Shown here: positions 1-9,518 of the stretch, piece after piece
How positions within the stretch are numbered: position 1 is the stretch's first letter
Layout: each line of letters starts with the position of its first letter
Assembly (NCBI GenBank): GCA_016708725.1
Contig: JADJFE010000017.1
Coordinates: forward strand, 1 to 64,000
Direction of reading: 5' to 3'
Origin: Candidatus Aalborgicola bjergmarkensis
GTDB taxonomy: Bacteria > Pseudomonadota > Gammaproteobacteria > Burkholderiales > Burkholderiaceae_C
Length of the DNA stretch: 64,000 nucleotides
Notes under the pieces: generated by a model
What the model was told of the DNA's origin: nothing
The model's input: the letters and a program-made list of their open reading frames with translations, nothing else
Database searches by the model: none
Made by a program: the position numbers and the translations under genes

Positions 1-1190
1 GCTATGCCGGCATCAGCCCTGCAACCCAACGCCGGCTCCCAGGGCGAATACGCCGGTTTGCTGGCGATTCGCGCCTACCACGCAAGCCAGGGCCAGAGCC
101 ACCGCACCATCTGCCTCATTCCATCCAGCGCCCACGGCACCAACCCGGCCAGTGCGCAAATGGCTGGCTGCAGGTGGTCGTCACCCGCTGCGACGACAAA
201 GGGGCAATGTGGCATGGCCGATCTGCAAACTAAATGTGAACAACACGCTGCCAATCTGGCCTGCGTCGTGATCACCATCCCAGCACCCACGGCGTGTTCG
301 AAACGCAAGTCAAGCGAACCCTGCGCCCTGGTGCACCGCTTCGGTGGTCGGGTGTACGTGGACGGCGCCAATATGAATGCGCTGGTCGGCACCGCAGCCC
401 CCGGCGAATTTGGCGGTGACGTGAGCCACCTGAACCTGCACAAGACCTTTTGCATCCCGCACGGCGGCGGCGGCCCCGGCGTCGGCCCGGTGTGCGTAGT
501 CGAAGACCTGGTGCCTTTCCTGCCCGGCCACGTGACAGGCGGCATCCCCTCCAGGGCGTCGGGGCCGTCAGCGCAGCGCCTTTAGGCAATGCGGCCGTCG
601 CGCATCAGCTGGATGGGAGATCCGCATGATGGGCCCCGACGGCCTGACACACGCCACCGAATCGGCCGCCGTTTTAGCCGCCAACTACATCAGTGCGCGC
701 CTGAAAGACCACTACCACGCTGGACGCATCCAGCAACGGACACGTGGCGCACGAGGAGCATTCTGGATTTGCGCCATTTCAAGGACAGCTTGGCATCATG
801 GCCGAAGATGTGGGCAAACGGCTGATGGACTACGGCTTGCCGCCCCCGACGTCGTTCCCGGTGCTTTAACACGCTGATGGTCGAGCCAACCGAAAGCGAA
901 ACCCTGGCCGAGATCGACCGCTATCCACGCCACGGTCGCCATCCGTGCCGAGATTGCCAAGTGAATCCGGCGAGTGGCCGCGCGAGGACAACCCGCTCAA
1001 GGCCGCACCGCACACCGCCGCAAGCCTCATGGCCGCCGATTGGCCCCACGCCTACAGCCGCGAAACCGCTGCATTCCCGCTGGCAAGCCTCAAGCGCGTG
1101 AAATACTGGCCACCCGTTGCCCGTGTTGATAACGTCTACGGCGACCGCAATCTGTTTTGCACGTGCCCGCCGCTGGATTTGGATGAATAG
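1..1190 (+). pseudogene. gcvP: Glycine dehydrogenase (P-protein) 3' remnant, multiply frameshifted
   Basis: This is the C-terminal part of the PLP-dependent decarboxylating subunit of the glycine cleavage system, cut by the left window edge. Diagnostic pieces fall in different frames in the correct family order: LQPNAGSQGEYAGL near the start, SSAHGTNPASAQMAG, the PLP-lysine region HLNLHKTFCIPHGGGG around 427-475, LAANYISARLKDHY near 680, then a tail with ESGEWPREDNPLKAAPHT near 965 that ends DRNLFCTCPPLDLDE and a stop. At least five frame changes separate these blocks, so no full-length enzyme can be made from the sequence as given. The left part lies outside the window. The identification is firm; whether the frameshifts are biological or consensus errors is open. 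Confidence 0.88.
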
Positions 1191-1302
1191 CCCGGACATC
1201 CTATTGCGTATTGTTGAAAGAAAGGAAGGCCACTTCGCCCAGCCCCATTTGCAACCCAGTGCCGCTGCACTGGGAGGCAAGGATGCAAAGAGGCGGAGTG
1301 AT

Positions 1303-3025
1303 TTATTTCAGCAGTACATATCCCGACGAGATAGGGGCGGTGGAGTCTGTGAGCGGAGTTTTATCGTCGTATACCGAAGTAACCAGAATGGCACGGCCGT
1401 CAAGCAACGCACGCATCGTCTGATAATGGAATGCCTTCGGGTTAGGAAAGCGGTGATATATCTGAAAACCCTGACCAGCTTGCGGTCTTGGAAAAGGTTC
1501 CTGCATGTACTGGATCGCCTCCTCCTCCGTCTGCGCGTGTTATCAGGCCCGTTCCCCACTTGTCAATGGCAATGTCGGTCGCGCTGAATTGCACTGCGGT
1601 GCCATTCCTTCTTAACTGGTAGGGCTGGCTCCATGCCGGTGCAGTCGCGTTGGCGGCATAGTTGCTGACCTCGATTTGGGAGGTAAAGGTTCCGGAACTA
1701 CTCGTCTGCCCCAACCGTACTGGCCAGGAATGCATCGCCGCTGTCATTGATTGCGACAATAGGGCCGTGAGTAGTCCTTGGTGATGAAGTGATCCTGAAC
1801 CGGCTTGATGGCTCCCAGGCTGCACCGGAATGGATGCGGGCAAAAACGTTGGAATTGATCGGTGCAACCGTACCCAATTGATCCCATGCCAGAATTGCAA
1901 AGTTGCCGTTGGGTGAACGAGCGTAGGACAAGGAAACTGGTGGCTAGTGAAATTAGTCTGAGCCACGGCGGTTGCCGCAGTCCAGCTACCGCTGGGGTAT
2001 AACTTTTTAGGCTTTGACAACCGATTTACCGGCGGTAGTGGCGTTGTTGACACCCACTGCGTAAATCGTGGATGGTGTTGTCAATCAGGTGTCAAATGCA
2101 CGGTAGCGTTGGAGAGATTTCTCATCCTCTTCGACTCCTCCACACTGCTTGCTGATGGCGACCGGTGCCTGGATTGTCTGCGATGTATAGGTAACGACCT
2201 CTGCTCCATTGCGGGTGCAGTACGCAATGGCACCCCCCGGCATCATTGACGACTACCTTGATGGATGCATCCAACACTGGAACATTGATTTTTGCAGGGA
2301 ACTGACCAGACACCTTTCAGGCCATTTTTCGTCGCGTACCAAACCGAAGTACCTGCCATCCAGGCCGCCATGACGCGGCCATTTGGAGAAACTGCCAGGT
2401 CGATTGACGCGGTATGCATGCCTTCCAGCGTGTCATTAAAAGGTGGCCTGTCGGTTCCGGTGGGGGCTTATCTTATCAATCTCATTGCTGATACCGAAAT
2501 TGGCCGACATGGCGGCAACATCGGAGGCCACTGGCAATGCTTGGCACCCCTACACCATGGGGATCGCCCGCGGTCGAGAGGCCTGCCACGGGATAAACAG
2601 ACGGATGGAGTGCGGAATTTTGTATAGGTTGACCATTTCTTGCCCAGGAATCCATTCATTGATGCATGGGCAACGGTAAAGACGTTCTTTCCCTCAGCCT
2701 TGTTACCTGCGGCGTCTGTGCAGGTCACTTTCACTGTGTAGGATGCGTCCCCGATGGCATAGTTGTGGATGTTGGAAGTGCTTGTCGGCGTTTTATCCCC
2801 GAAATCCCACGATGCAGTCAGGTCACCACTGCCACCGCTGCAAACGCCGCCATCAAACTGCAAAATCATTCTCTGCGATAGCCAGGGTGTTGCCTTGCTG
2901 AGTGCAATAGGGGATACCTTGATTGCAGGGATGGGGGCGGGATCATCGCCTTTGCCCCCGCCACAGGCGCTGAGCAAAGTTGCCAAAGTGGCTACGGCTA
3001 TGGGGCTAGGTTTTATGAACTGCAT
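1303..3025 (-). pseudogene. PKD-domain lipoprotein, broken by frameshifts
   Basis: The start at 3025 gives a lipoprotein signal peptide (MQFIKPSPIAVATLATLLSA, then C-GGG). A PKD-like segment follows with the typical WDFGD motif and a YTVKVTCTDAAGN strand. The frame is then lost near 2640. Continuations appear in other frames: KINVPVLDASIKVVVND near 2290, SPNGNFAILAWDQLGT near 1910, GPIVAINDSGDAFLAS near 1750, and a C-terminal stretch ending GYVLLK at 1303. Joined together they would make an exported protein of roughly 570 residues, probably cell-surface and repeat-containing. Its function is not recognised beyond the PKD fold, which usually mediates protein or carbohydrate contact. At least three frame changes make it non-functional as written. 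Confidence 0.75.
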
Positions 3026-3106
3026 GGTGTATTTGTCCCTCAAAGTAGAAAGTTATTCAAAGGCTGAGGGGATAGGGATAGGAAATCCAACCGAGCAACT
3101 CCGGGT

Positions 3107-3278
3107 ATCGCATCCTGACCCATCCTCAGAACTCACATTCTGGCACATTGCAACCCTTGGTTTGGCAGTCGAAAGGGTCTATTTTTCGCCCGTGTGTCAT
3201 TTTTGTTTTTCTTGGCGTATCGACGGAACGGCTCTGCCCGACAGCAGGTCTGGATCGCTGGTTTTATCTCTCACCAAT
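3107..3278 (+). repeat. Dispersed repeat A, copy 1
   Basis: The blocks ATCGCATCCTGACCCATCCT (3107) and GCTGGTTTTATCTCTCACCA (3257) recur at 58593 and 58659. The spacing differs (128 versus 44 bp between blocks). Each copy lies beside the 5' end of a minus-strand gene. Confidence 0.7.
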
Positions 3279-3923
3279 ATCGGTGCTTACCCGCAGCTGG
3301 ATCAATCGGCGTGTGTTGGCACTGCGCGTGCTGCTGTAGCTGCCAGCGGGTGCTGTGGAGCCGCTGCTGGCAATGGTCACCCATTGGTTGGGCATGGCGC
3401 TGATGGTGCTGGTGAACTGTTTGCGGGTGGTTGCGGGCAAATCGCCGCTGATACGCTCATCCACCACGGCGGATTGAATGTCAATTTTGACCATGACGGG
3501 TTTGCCGGCACCTGGCCAGCTGGGTGTGACGGTGAACCGTTGTCCCCCGGTCATCGTGGTCAATCCCTGCGCAAAGCCGCCAGAGCGGCTATTTGCCCGG
3601 GCCATTGCCCGGTGCTTGTGTTGCCTTGGAATAATCTGCGCTAAACGTTGCGCTGTGGCCTTGCGCCTGCTGAATCCATAGCGTGGGCATGGGTTGTTCG
3701 ACTTGCAGACTGGCCTGTTCCCCGTTGCGCACACGCACCTGTTGTGGTGAAAGTTTGGCCCGGATGGCGCGGTGCCGTAACTACGCCCGGCCACGTTGGG
3801 GGAGCCTTCCTGTGCGTCGCTTTCGTTGATTTCCCGCAGGGATACGGTCAAATTCAGGTCGGGTAATTGGGCCAGGGCGACCGTGGATAGGGAACAAAGC
3901 AACAGGAATAATCGCGTGCTCAA
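3264..3923 (-). pseudogene. Exported protein translationally coupled to flgN, internal double frameshift
   Basis: A TTG start at 3923 overlaps the flgN stop as TTGA, which suggests translational coupling. The product begins with a signal peptide (LSTRLFLLLCSLSTVALAQ) and continues PDLNLTVSLREI. About 55 codons in the middle are out of frame. In the alternative frame this stretch reads LSPQQVRVRNGEQASLQVEQ and MPTLWIQQAQGHSATFSA, after which the first frame returns with GGQRFTVTPSWPG and QWVTIASSG. The two shifts compensate, and at least one lies in a G run. The C-terminal STISAMPNQWVTIASSG pattern resembles the last beta strands of secretin-like proteins, but I do not assign a function. Its place beside flgN suggests a role linked to flagella or the envelope. 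Confidence 0.6.
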
Positions 3924-4316
3924 GCTGAATACGCTGCAAAAGCACCCACGCGCCGTGGTGGCTGTGCCACCACCATACCCGGAGCGGGCGGGACCGGCAG
4001 CGGCGTAGGTTGTTTTCTGGGCTCCTGGAACGATGACGGCCAGTGCCCTGTCCACATAGGCTGCGCGCCGCAAGAGGATTTCACGCAAACCAACCACATC
4101 CTGGGCCAGCCGTTTGATCCGCTGCATCCGTGCGGGCGTGGATGCGTGAACGCGCCCCATTTCATTGGCCATCTGGAGGAAATCGACTGCCAAACGCTGA
4201 AACCTTGAACTGGCCGATTGGACCAAGGTGGGATCGCCATCCATCAGACTGGCGCGAAGCTGAACCAACTCGGACTCCAGGCGGTCGAGTTGATGGTCTA
4301 AAACCGTGTGTGTCAT
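3920..4316 (-). CDS. flgN: Flagellar export chaperone FlgN (frameshift at the extreme 3' end)
   Basis: FlgN is a cytoplasmic chaperone for the hook-filament junction proteins FlgK and FlgL. The sequence is a short, leucine-rich helical protein (MTHTVLDHQLDRLESELVQL..., then ARMQRIKRLAQDVVGLREIL) of about 130 residues with a Gly-rich tail, and it lies directly downstream of flgM on the same strand, as in many betaproteobacteria. The raw frame runs on past the proper end. Removing one G from the GGG near 3947 restores the expected tail GAFAAYSA and a TGA at 3920. An in-frame ATG at 4334 is an alternative start. Assignment rests on position, length and helical pattern because the family is poorly conserved. 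Confidence 0.65.
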
Positions 4317-4361
4317 GTCAGGGCCTTTGTGCATAACGTGGTTCGCACGCCCAGAGCAGGT

Positions 4362-4682
4362 TTAATTCACACGGCGACTGAGCATTTCCTGGGAGCTGGA
4401 CAGCAAATTGTCGGCAATTGCTTCCGCATTGACCTTGTAAGTACCGTCCTGAATGGCCGCTTTGACTGCGGCAACCTTCTTGGTATCGACATCCGCAGAA
4501 TCGCCGGGCGGCGCTGTCTGGGTGGACATGGTGACGGACACCCCGGCGGAACGGGTGCTTTGTGTGGCACTGGTTTTTGCTGTAACAGCGGCATTGGCAC
4601 CTTGCTGTGCTGTTCTTTGCGATGCGGAAGTGCTGCTCGAAGCTTGCGAGCTCAAGTTTTCTAACGATTGACCGATCTTCAT
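4362..4682 (-). CDS. flgM: Anti-sigma-28 factor FlgM
   Basis: FlgM binds and inhibits FliA (sigma-28) until the hook is complete and FlgM is exported. The 106-residue product starts MKIGQSLENL, has a Ser/Thr/Ala-rich disordered N-terminal half, and carries the conserved C-terminal sigma-binding helices (DTKKVAAVKAAIQDGTYKVN, then AEAIADNLL). The length matches the family. The ATG at 4682 was preferred over the one at 4700 because MKIG is a typical FlgM start. A consensus sigma-28 promoter lies about 45 bp upstream, giving the usual autoregulatory loop. flgN follows 45 bp downstream. Confidence 0.93.
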   Translation of the reverse strand: MKIGQSLENLSSQASSSTSASQRTAQQGANAAVTAKTSATQSTRSAGVSVTMSTQTAPPGDSADVDTKKVAAVKAAIQDGTYKVNAEAIADNLLSSSQEMLSRRVN

Positions 4683-4724
4683 GGCGTTCTCCAAAACCAC
4701 AATAAGTGTAGCCTCGTGCGGAGA

Positions 4725-4751
4725 TTATCGGCCACGCCACGACCGAATTAA
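4725..4751 (-). promoter_or_regulatory. Sigma-28 (FliA) promoter for flgM
   Basis: Read on the minus strand this is TTAA, a 15-base spacer, then GCCGATAA. The -10 box is a perfect match to the sigma-28 consensus and the spacing is exact; the -35 box differs at one base from TAAA. It lies about 43 bp upstream of the flgM ATG. Confidence 0.85.
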
Positions 4752-4818
4752 GGGGTATTTCCATCGCAATCTGGCCCAATATTTGCTTAAATGCATCGCT
4801 ATAGAACCTCAAAGAACC

Positions 4819-5570
4819 CTACAAATCAATTTTCACCGTCCTGGCATCCACCACCATTCCGGAGGATATACGCCCGTTTTCCATCCGCACCCTGGCGATC
4901 TGGCCTACAACACCGGCGGACAAGGCCTGTGCGTCGGATGAAACCTGAAAACCGGCCCCCTGGGCAAACACCCGCACCTGTGTACCGGCCTGAAAAACCT
5001 GCGCGGGCTTGACCATTCCCTGGCGCAGCGTTTGTCCGGTGGTGAGCTGCCGTGTTGCCACGTGTCCCATCCACAAAGATCCATCCCATAATACCTGGCT
5101 GGATTCCTCGGCCCAGTTCACCTCGGCCTCGATTACATCGTTTGCGGTCAGCACAGAACCTGATGCCACCTGGTTTTTGATGACCCAGGCCTTGCCATAG
5201 GCGTTCACGGTCACGGGTAAGGACACATTCCAGCGGCTCATGCCATCCATACAACGCAGGCCAACCCTGGTACGGCCCCACAAGCGTGCGCCGGGCGGCA
5301 AGTAGGGTTCGACGTTCCCGCAGGGTGCCAGTTTCAAACGGCTATCGAGGTTTCCAAGTTGCACCTCCATGCGCAAGGCCGCCGCACCAGGTGTTCCAGG
5401 CCGCTGGCTGAAGCCACCGCATCGTGCAGCCAGCGCTGTGTCAAACCCTGAAAGTCAGAAGCCGATTGATCCTGCGCCCAGGCCAGACTGCACATAACGC
5501 ACATAAAAGCCGCGCCAATCCCTACCGCACGCAGTAGCGCAAGCAGAGACTGGCGACCAAAAGAGAACAT
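4819..5570 (-). pseudogene. flgA: Flagellar P-ring chaperone FlgA, single frameshift
   Basis: FlgA is the periplasmic chaperone for P-ring (FlgI) assembly. The N-terminal 60 codons give a signal peptide (RAVGIGAAFMCVMCSLAWAQ) and WLHDAVASASGLEHL. The remaining codons, in another frame, give the SAF/FlgA core: LDSRLKLAPC, RTRVGLRCMD, NQVASGSVLTANDV and a C-terminal VVDARTVKIDL. The break is a single-base change near 5380-5398. When joined, the product is about 250 residues, normal for FlgA. It is divergent from flgB, the classical arrangement. Because the neighbouring flagellar genes are intact, a sequencing indel is a plausible explanation for the break. Confidence 0.85.
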
Positions 5571-5675
5571 GACAATACTCCCAAGACTTTCGACGTGCTA
5601 ACTATACAAAAACGCGCAAGGAGCAAAGGCTGCAAATGCACTGGATTTACCTTGGTATTCAAAGGCTTCCGTCGC

Positions 5676-5702
5676 TAAAGGTTTTCCCATAATTGCCACC
5701 AT
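5676..5702 (+). promoter_or_regulatory. Possible sigma-28-like promoter upstream of flgB
   Basis: TAAA at 5676, a 15-base spacer and GCCACCAT lie in the flgA-flgB divergent region. The -35 box and spacing fit FliA but the -10 box matches only partly. In most bacteria flgB is a class 2 gene driven by another sigma factor, so this is a weak candidate. Confidence 0.25.
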
Positions 5703-5738
5703 GTCGATCCAGAACATGATGAAGCAATGAGGTGATGT

Positions 5739-6182
5739 ATGCTTGCCAATATAACCAACACGCTGGACTTTCAGTCGAAAGGTCTCGTGCTGCGTGCCGA
5801 GCGGCAACGGATTATTGCCAGCAATATCGCCAACGTGGATACGCCGGGATACTCCGGGCGGGACTTCGACTTCAAGCAAGCCATGCTCGAAGCCACAGAA
5901 GACACCACGCCATCCGTCACGCCCAGAACGCCGTTCGGCGTCAACCCGGACGGCACCAGTCACCCACGCCACATTCCCCTGCAGGCCAGTAGCCTTAGTA
6001 GTTTTGGTGGGGGTAAAAAACTGGGATATACCCCGCAAACGCAGCCAGCAATGGACAACAACAGCGTGGACCTGGACCGTGAGCGCGCCAATTTTGTTGA
6101 CAACTCGGTCCGCTATGAAGCGACCCTGCGCTTTATTAACGGCTCGTCCAAAACCCTCTTGAGCGCAATCCAGGGGCAATAA
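5739..6182 (+). CDS. flgB: Flagellar basal-body proximal rod protein FlgB
   Basis: FlgB is a proximal rod subunit that links the MS ring to the rest of the rod and is exported by the flagellar type III system. The 147-residue product carries the rod-family N-terminal motif (IIASNIANVDTPGYSGRDFD) and the C-terminal helix (NFVDNSVRYEATLRFINGSS). The ATG at 5739 is preceded by GAGGTGA. It is the first gene of an uninterrupted run through flgL; spacing to flgC is 53 bp. Confidence 0.96.
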   Translation: MLANITNTLDFQSKGLVLRAERQRIIASNIANVDTPGYSGRDFDFKQAMLEATEDTTPSVTPRTPFGVNPDGTSHPRHIPLQASSLSSFGGGKKLGYTPQTQPAMDNNSVDLDRERANFVDNSVRYEATLRFINGSSKTLLSAIQGQ

Positions 6183-6235
6183 ACCATAAACCTTATGCAC
6201 CGTATGCACTGATGCACTGATTCGAAAGCCACACC

Positions 6236-6640
6236 ATGTCCATGTTTTCCATTTTCAATGTTTCCGGCAGCGCCATCAGCGCGCAATCGCAGCGCCTGAA
6301 CGTGGTGGCCAGTAACCTCGCCAATGCCGATGCTGTCGCCGGGCCGGATGGGAAAGGCTATAAAAGCCGCCAGGTGGTGTTCGAAACTGCGCCTATGGAC
6401 TCGGATGCCTCCGCCGGGGTGCGTGTCAAATCCATCCGCGAAAGCGAGGAGCCCATGCACCGGGTATACAACCCGATGCACCCGTCCGCCGATACCGATG
6501 GCTACGTGAACCAGTCCAATGTCAACCCGGTGGAAGAGATGGTCAACATGATTTCCGCCTCACGCTCCTACCAGAACAACGTCGAAGTCATGAATACGGC
6601 CAAGACACTGCTGCTCAAAACCCTGCAAATGGGGCAATAA
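6236..6640 (+). CDS. flgC: Flagellar basal-body rod protein FlgC
   Basis: FlgC is a proximal rod subunit assembled after FlgB. The 134 residues contain the N-terminal rod motif (LNVVASNLANADAVAG), the GKGYKSRQVVFE segment, the GYVNQSNVNPVEEMVNMI helix and a C-terminal SRSYQNNVEVMNTAKTLLLK, all typical of FlgC. Length is normal for the family. It is followed after 28 bp by flgD. Confidence 0.97.
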   Translation: MSMFSIFNVSGSAISAQSQRLNVVASNLANADAVAGPDGKGYKSRQVVFETAPMDSDASAGVRVKSIRESEEPMHRVYNPMHPSADTDGYVNQSNVNPVEEMVNMISASRSYQNNVEVMNTAKTLLLKTLQMGQ

Positions 6641-6668
6641 ATCTGGATAACAAAGAAAGACAATCATC

Positions 6669-7331
6669 ATGGTCACGAACGTAAGCAGTACATCTTCCGT
6701 CAGCGCAGCCACAGGGCTGTCAAAGGCGACATCCGCTCCGGGGCAGATCAGCGCCCAAGAGCAGTCCGACCGGTTCATGAAACTCCTGGTGGCGCAACTG
6801 AAAAACCAGGACCCCATGAACCCCATGGACAACGCCCAGATGACCAGCCAGATGGCGCAAATCAACACGGTCTCTGGTATCCAGCAATTGAATGAAACGG
6901 TGCAGTCCCTGTCCAGTCAATTCAGCGCAATGCAGGCACTGCAAGGCGCATCCCTGATTGGCCATGATGTGCTGAGCGCCGGCAACAGCATGAAAGTCGA
7001 TGCCGGAGTCGCAAAAGCTGCCTTTGATTTGTCTGGCAAGGCCGATGCGGTATCGGTGCAAATCCTCTCACCGGGTGGGCAGCTGCTCGATACCCTCAGC
7101 TTGGGCGCGATGGGCGAGGGGCAACACGAATTCCAGTGGGATGCGTCCAAGTACAGCGGTTCCGGCAGCCCCACCTTCAAGGTCAGCGCCACATCCGGCG
7201 ACAAAACTGTTGCAGCGACGGCGTTCTCCCGAAACACCATTTCTTCCGTGAGCAATACCAGCACGGGAATGACGGTTCAACTCCAGGGTGGAGCCAGCAT
7301 CGCCTACAACGCCATCCAATCCATTTTGTAG
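6669..7331 (+). CDS. flgD: Hook-cap (hook assembly scaffolding) protein FlgD
   Basis: FlgD forms the cap under which hook subunits (FlgE) polymerise and leaves the structure afterwards. The 220-residue product has the conserved N-terminal export and assembly segment (DRFMKLLVAQLKNQDPMNPM, then DNAQMTSQMAQINTVSGIQQ) and the C-terminal FlgD Ig/Tudor-like region (SPGGQLLDTLSLGAMGEGQH, then EFQWD). Length is typical. It lies between flgC and flgE in the standard order. Confidence 0.96.
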   Translation: MVTNVSSTSSVSAATGLSKATSAPGQISAQEQSDRFMKLLVAQLKNQDPMNPMDNAQMTSQMAQINTVSGIQQLNETVQSLSSQFSAMQALQGASLIGHDVLSAGNSMKVDAGVAKAAFDLSGKADAVSVQILSPGGQLLDTLSLGAMGEGQHEFQWDASKYSGSGSPTFKVSATSGDKTVAATAFSRNTISSVSNTSTGMTVQLQGGASIAYNAIQSIL

Positions 7332-7368
7332 CACCAGGTATTAACAGGAATTAACAGGAGAACCCACC

Positions 7369-8721
7369 ATGAGTTTCCAGACCGGATTATCAGGATTGAA
7401 CGCCGCCAGCAAGAACCTGGACGTGATCGGCCACAACATCGCCAACGCCAACACCACCGGCATGAAATCCTCGCGCGCCGAGTTTGGCGAGTTGATAGCC
7501 TCCAGCATGGGGTCAGCCAGTGGGCATAGCGCGGGCATCGGCGTGCAAGTCGCAGCCGTAGCCCAGCAATTTACCCAGGGCAGCATCAGCACTACCGGCA
7601 ATCCCCTGGATGCAGCCATTAACGGCGCAGGATTTTTCCAGCTCACGCAGACCGACGGCTCCCCAGCTTACACCCGCGATGGGTCGTTCAAACTTGACAA
7701 GGACGGATACCTAAAAGCCAACAATGGCGCGCATGTCATGGGGTATCCCACCAACGCGGAAGGGGTAGCCACCGGCAGGACTCTGGATAAATTGCAGGTG
7801 CCAACAGCAGCCCCCATCCCTGCCAGCCAGACAGCTGCGGTCAAGGCCCGCCTCAATCTGGATGCGCGCGCCAAAATCGCAGCCGACGTTCCCGTTACAC
7901 CACGCTCCACTTATGGCACCTCGATCAACGTGTACGACACGCAAGGGGTGGCATCGCCAGTACAAATGTATTTTGAAAAAACTGGCAACAACACCTGGAA
8001 CGTTTTCCTCGGGCTTGACGAGCCTAACGCCAATCCACCTGTCGCATTCACCTCGGTGGGAACGATTGAGTTTGATACTTCGGGCAAAGTGATTAACCCA
8101 GCCAGCCAGCTCTGGTACGACGCAAATGGAAAACCCGTACCAGCAGGCGATCCAGCGGCTGTGAACTCGAAAAGCATCATGGGTATTGATCTTGCGGCAG
8201 GAACCATACCGTCCAAAAATCCGAATGAGCCATCCGGTTTTCTAACCCAGACCGTGACGATCAATCTGGGTGAATATATGGCCAATGGCACCACGCTTAA
8301 AGATAGCATCACCCAGTTTGGCTCTGCTTTTTCCGTTTCCGACTTGACGCAAGACGGTTATTCTGCGGGGGATCTCACGGGGATGGCGATCAACGATGCC
8401 GGACTCATTACGGCACGTTACTCCAACGGCCAGACCAAGTACACCGGGCAAATTGCCATGGCCGATTTTCGCAATTCACAGGGTTTGATGCCCGTAGGCG
8501 GCAATGCCTGGGCTGCCACCTTTGAATCGGGAACCCCCGTACAAGGATTGCCAGGCGTTGGCAAGTTTGGATTGCTGCGTGCAGGCGCGCTGGAGGATTC
8601 CAACGTCGATTTGACTGCGGAACTGGTCAATATGATGACCGCGCAACGCAGTTACCAAGCCAACGCCCAGACCATCAAGACCCAGGATCAGGTGATTCAG
8701 ACCGTGGTCAACCTACGCTAA
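7369..8721 (+). CDS. flgE: Flagellar hook protein FlgE
   Basis: FlgE is the structural subunit of the hook. The 450-residue protein begins MSFQTGLSGLNAASKNLDVI followed by GHNIANANTTG, has the FlgE/F/G central domain (AAINGAGFFQLTQTDGSPAY, TRDGSFKLDKDGYL), and ends with the C-terminal helix (NVDLTAELVNMMTAQRSYQA). An AGGAGAA ribosome binding site lies just upstream of the ATG. Length is in the normal range. Confidence 0.97.
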   Translation: MSFQTGLSGLNAASKNLDVIGHNIANANTTGMKSSRAEFGELIASSMGSASGHSAGIGVQVAAVAQQFTQGSISTTGNPLDAAINGAGFFQLTQTDGSPAYTRDGSFKLDKDGYLKANNGAHVMGYPTNAEGVATGRTLDKLQVPTAAPIPASQTAAVKARLNLDARAKIAADVPVTPRSTYGTSINVYDTQGVASPVQMYFEKTGNNTWNVFLGLDEPNANPPVAFTSVGTIEFDTSGKVINPASQLWYDANGKPVPAGDPAAVNSKSIMGIDLAAGTIPSKNPNEPSGFLTQTVTINLGEYMANGTTLKDSITQFGSAFSVSDLTQDGYSAGDLTGMAINDAGLITARYSNGQTKYTGQIAMADFRNSQGLMPVGGNAWAATFESGTPVQGLPGVGKFGLLRAGALEDSNVDLTAELVNMMTAQRSYQANAQTIKTQDQVIQTVVNLR

Positions 8722-8738
8722 CCCGGAGCTAACACACC

Positions 8739-9479
8739 ATGGACCGCCTGATTTATACCGCCATGACGGGAGCCACCGCCGTAGTCAACCGGCAGGCGGC
8801 GCTTTCCAACAACCTAGCCAATGCGTCAACCAACGGCTTTCGGGCGGAGTTGTCTACCTACCGTTCCGTTCCCTTGAAGGGCGACGGCGCCAGCACCCGA
8901 GTTTTTGCCGTGGATGCTACGGCGGACTATCTGCACAAACCGGGTCCAGGCCAGCATACGGATCGCGATCTGGATGCCATGGCCGTTGGTGACGGCTGGT
9001 TTGGTATCCAGGCACTGGATGGTACCGAGGCTTATACCCGCAACGGCCATCTGGAGGTGAAAACCGACGGGACGCTGGCTTCCGGGGATGGGTTGACCAT
9101 CCTTTCCGACACCGGCGCACCCATCATTATTCCCGAAGGGGCAGCGGTTACGCTCGCACCGGATCGTTCGGTCATTGCCAAAGTCGGTGACCAGCCTGCC
9201 CAAACGATTGCTCGCATCAAAATGGTGACATCCAATGCGGACAATCCACTCAAGCGCGGAACCGATGGACTGTTTCGAGCGGGTTCTGGCGATTCGTTGC
9301 CCAACGACGAGCAGGCCCGCTTGCAGCCGGGCGTACTCGAAGGCTCTAACGTCAACTCGGTCGAAGCCATGGTCGGGATGATTCAGACCGCACGCCAGTT
9401 TGAAACCCAGATGCGTCTGCTGCAAACCGCAGAATCCAATGACCGTGCAGCCGGTCAATTACTGAACTTGCAAGGTTAA
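8739..9479 (+). CDS. flgF: Flagellar basal-body rod protein FlgF
   Basis: FlgF is a proximal rod protein. The 246 residues begin MDRLIYTAMTGATAVVNRQA and ALSNNLANASTNGFRAELS, include the VGDGWFGIQALDGTEAYTRN segment that marks FlgF, and end with the shared C-terminal helix (VNSVEAMVGMIQTARQFETQ). It starts 17 bp after flgE and is followed by flgG. Confidence 0.96.
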   Translation: MDRLIYTAMTGATAVVNRQAALSNNLANASTNGFRAELSTYRSVPLKGDGASTRVFAVDATADYLHKPGPGQHTDRDLDAMAVGDGWFGIQALDGTEAYTRNGHLEVKTDGTLASGDGLTILSDTGAPIIIPEGAAVTLAPDRSVIAKVGDQPAQTIARIKMVTSNADNPLKRGTDGLFRAGSGDSLPNDEQARLQPGVLEGSNVNSVEAMVGMIQTARQFETQMRLLQTAESNDRAAGQLLNLQG

Positions 9480-9518
9480 ACACAGGTATGCAGCGCTACT
9501 TCAATACGAGAGGACATC

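Noticed and set aside
3264..4334. A 356-residue fusion of FlgN with an exported protein
   Set aside because: The fusion exists only because of a one-base shift. The signal peptide lies in the middle and a natural TTGA stop-start junction is visible.
5571..5738. Sigma-54 promoter for flgB
   Set aside because: No GG-N10-GC pair with the expected flanks was found in the divergent region.
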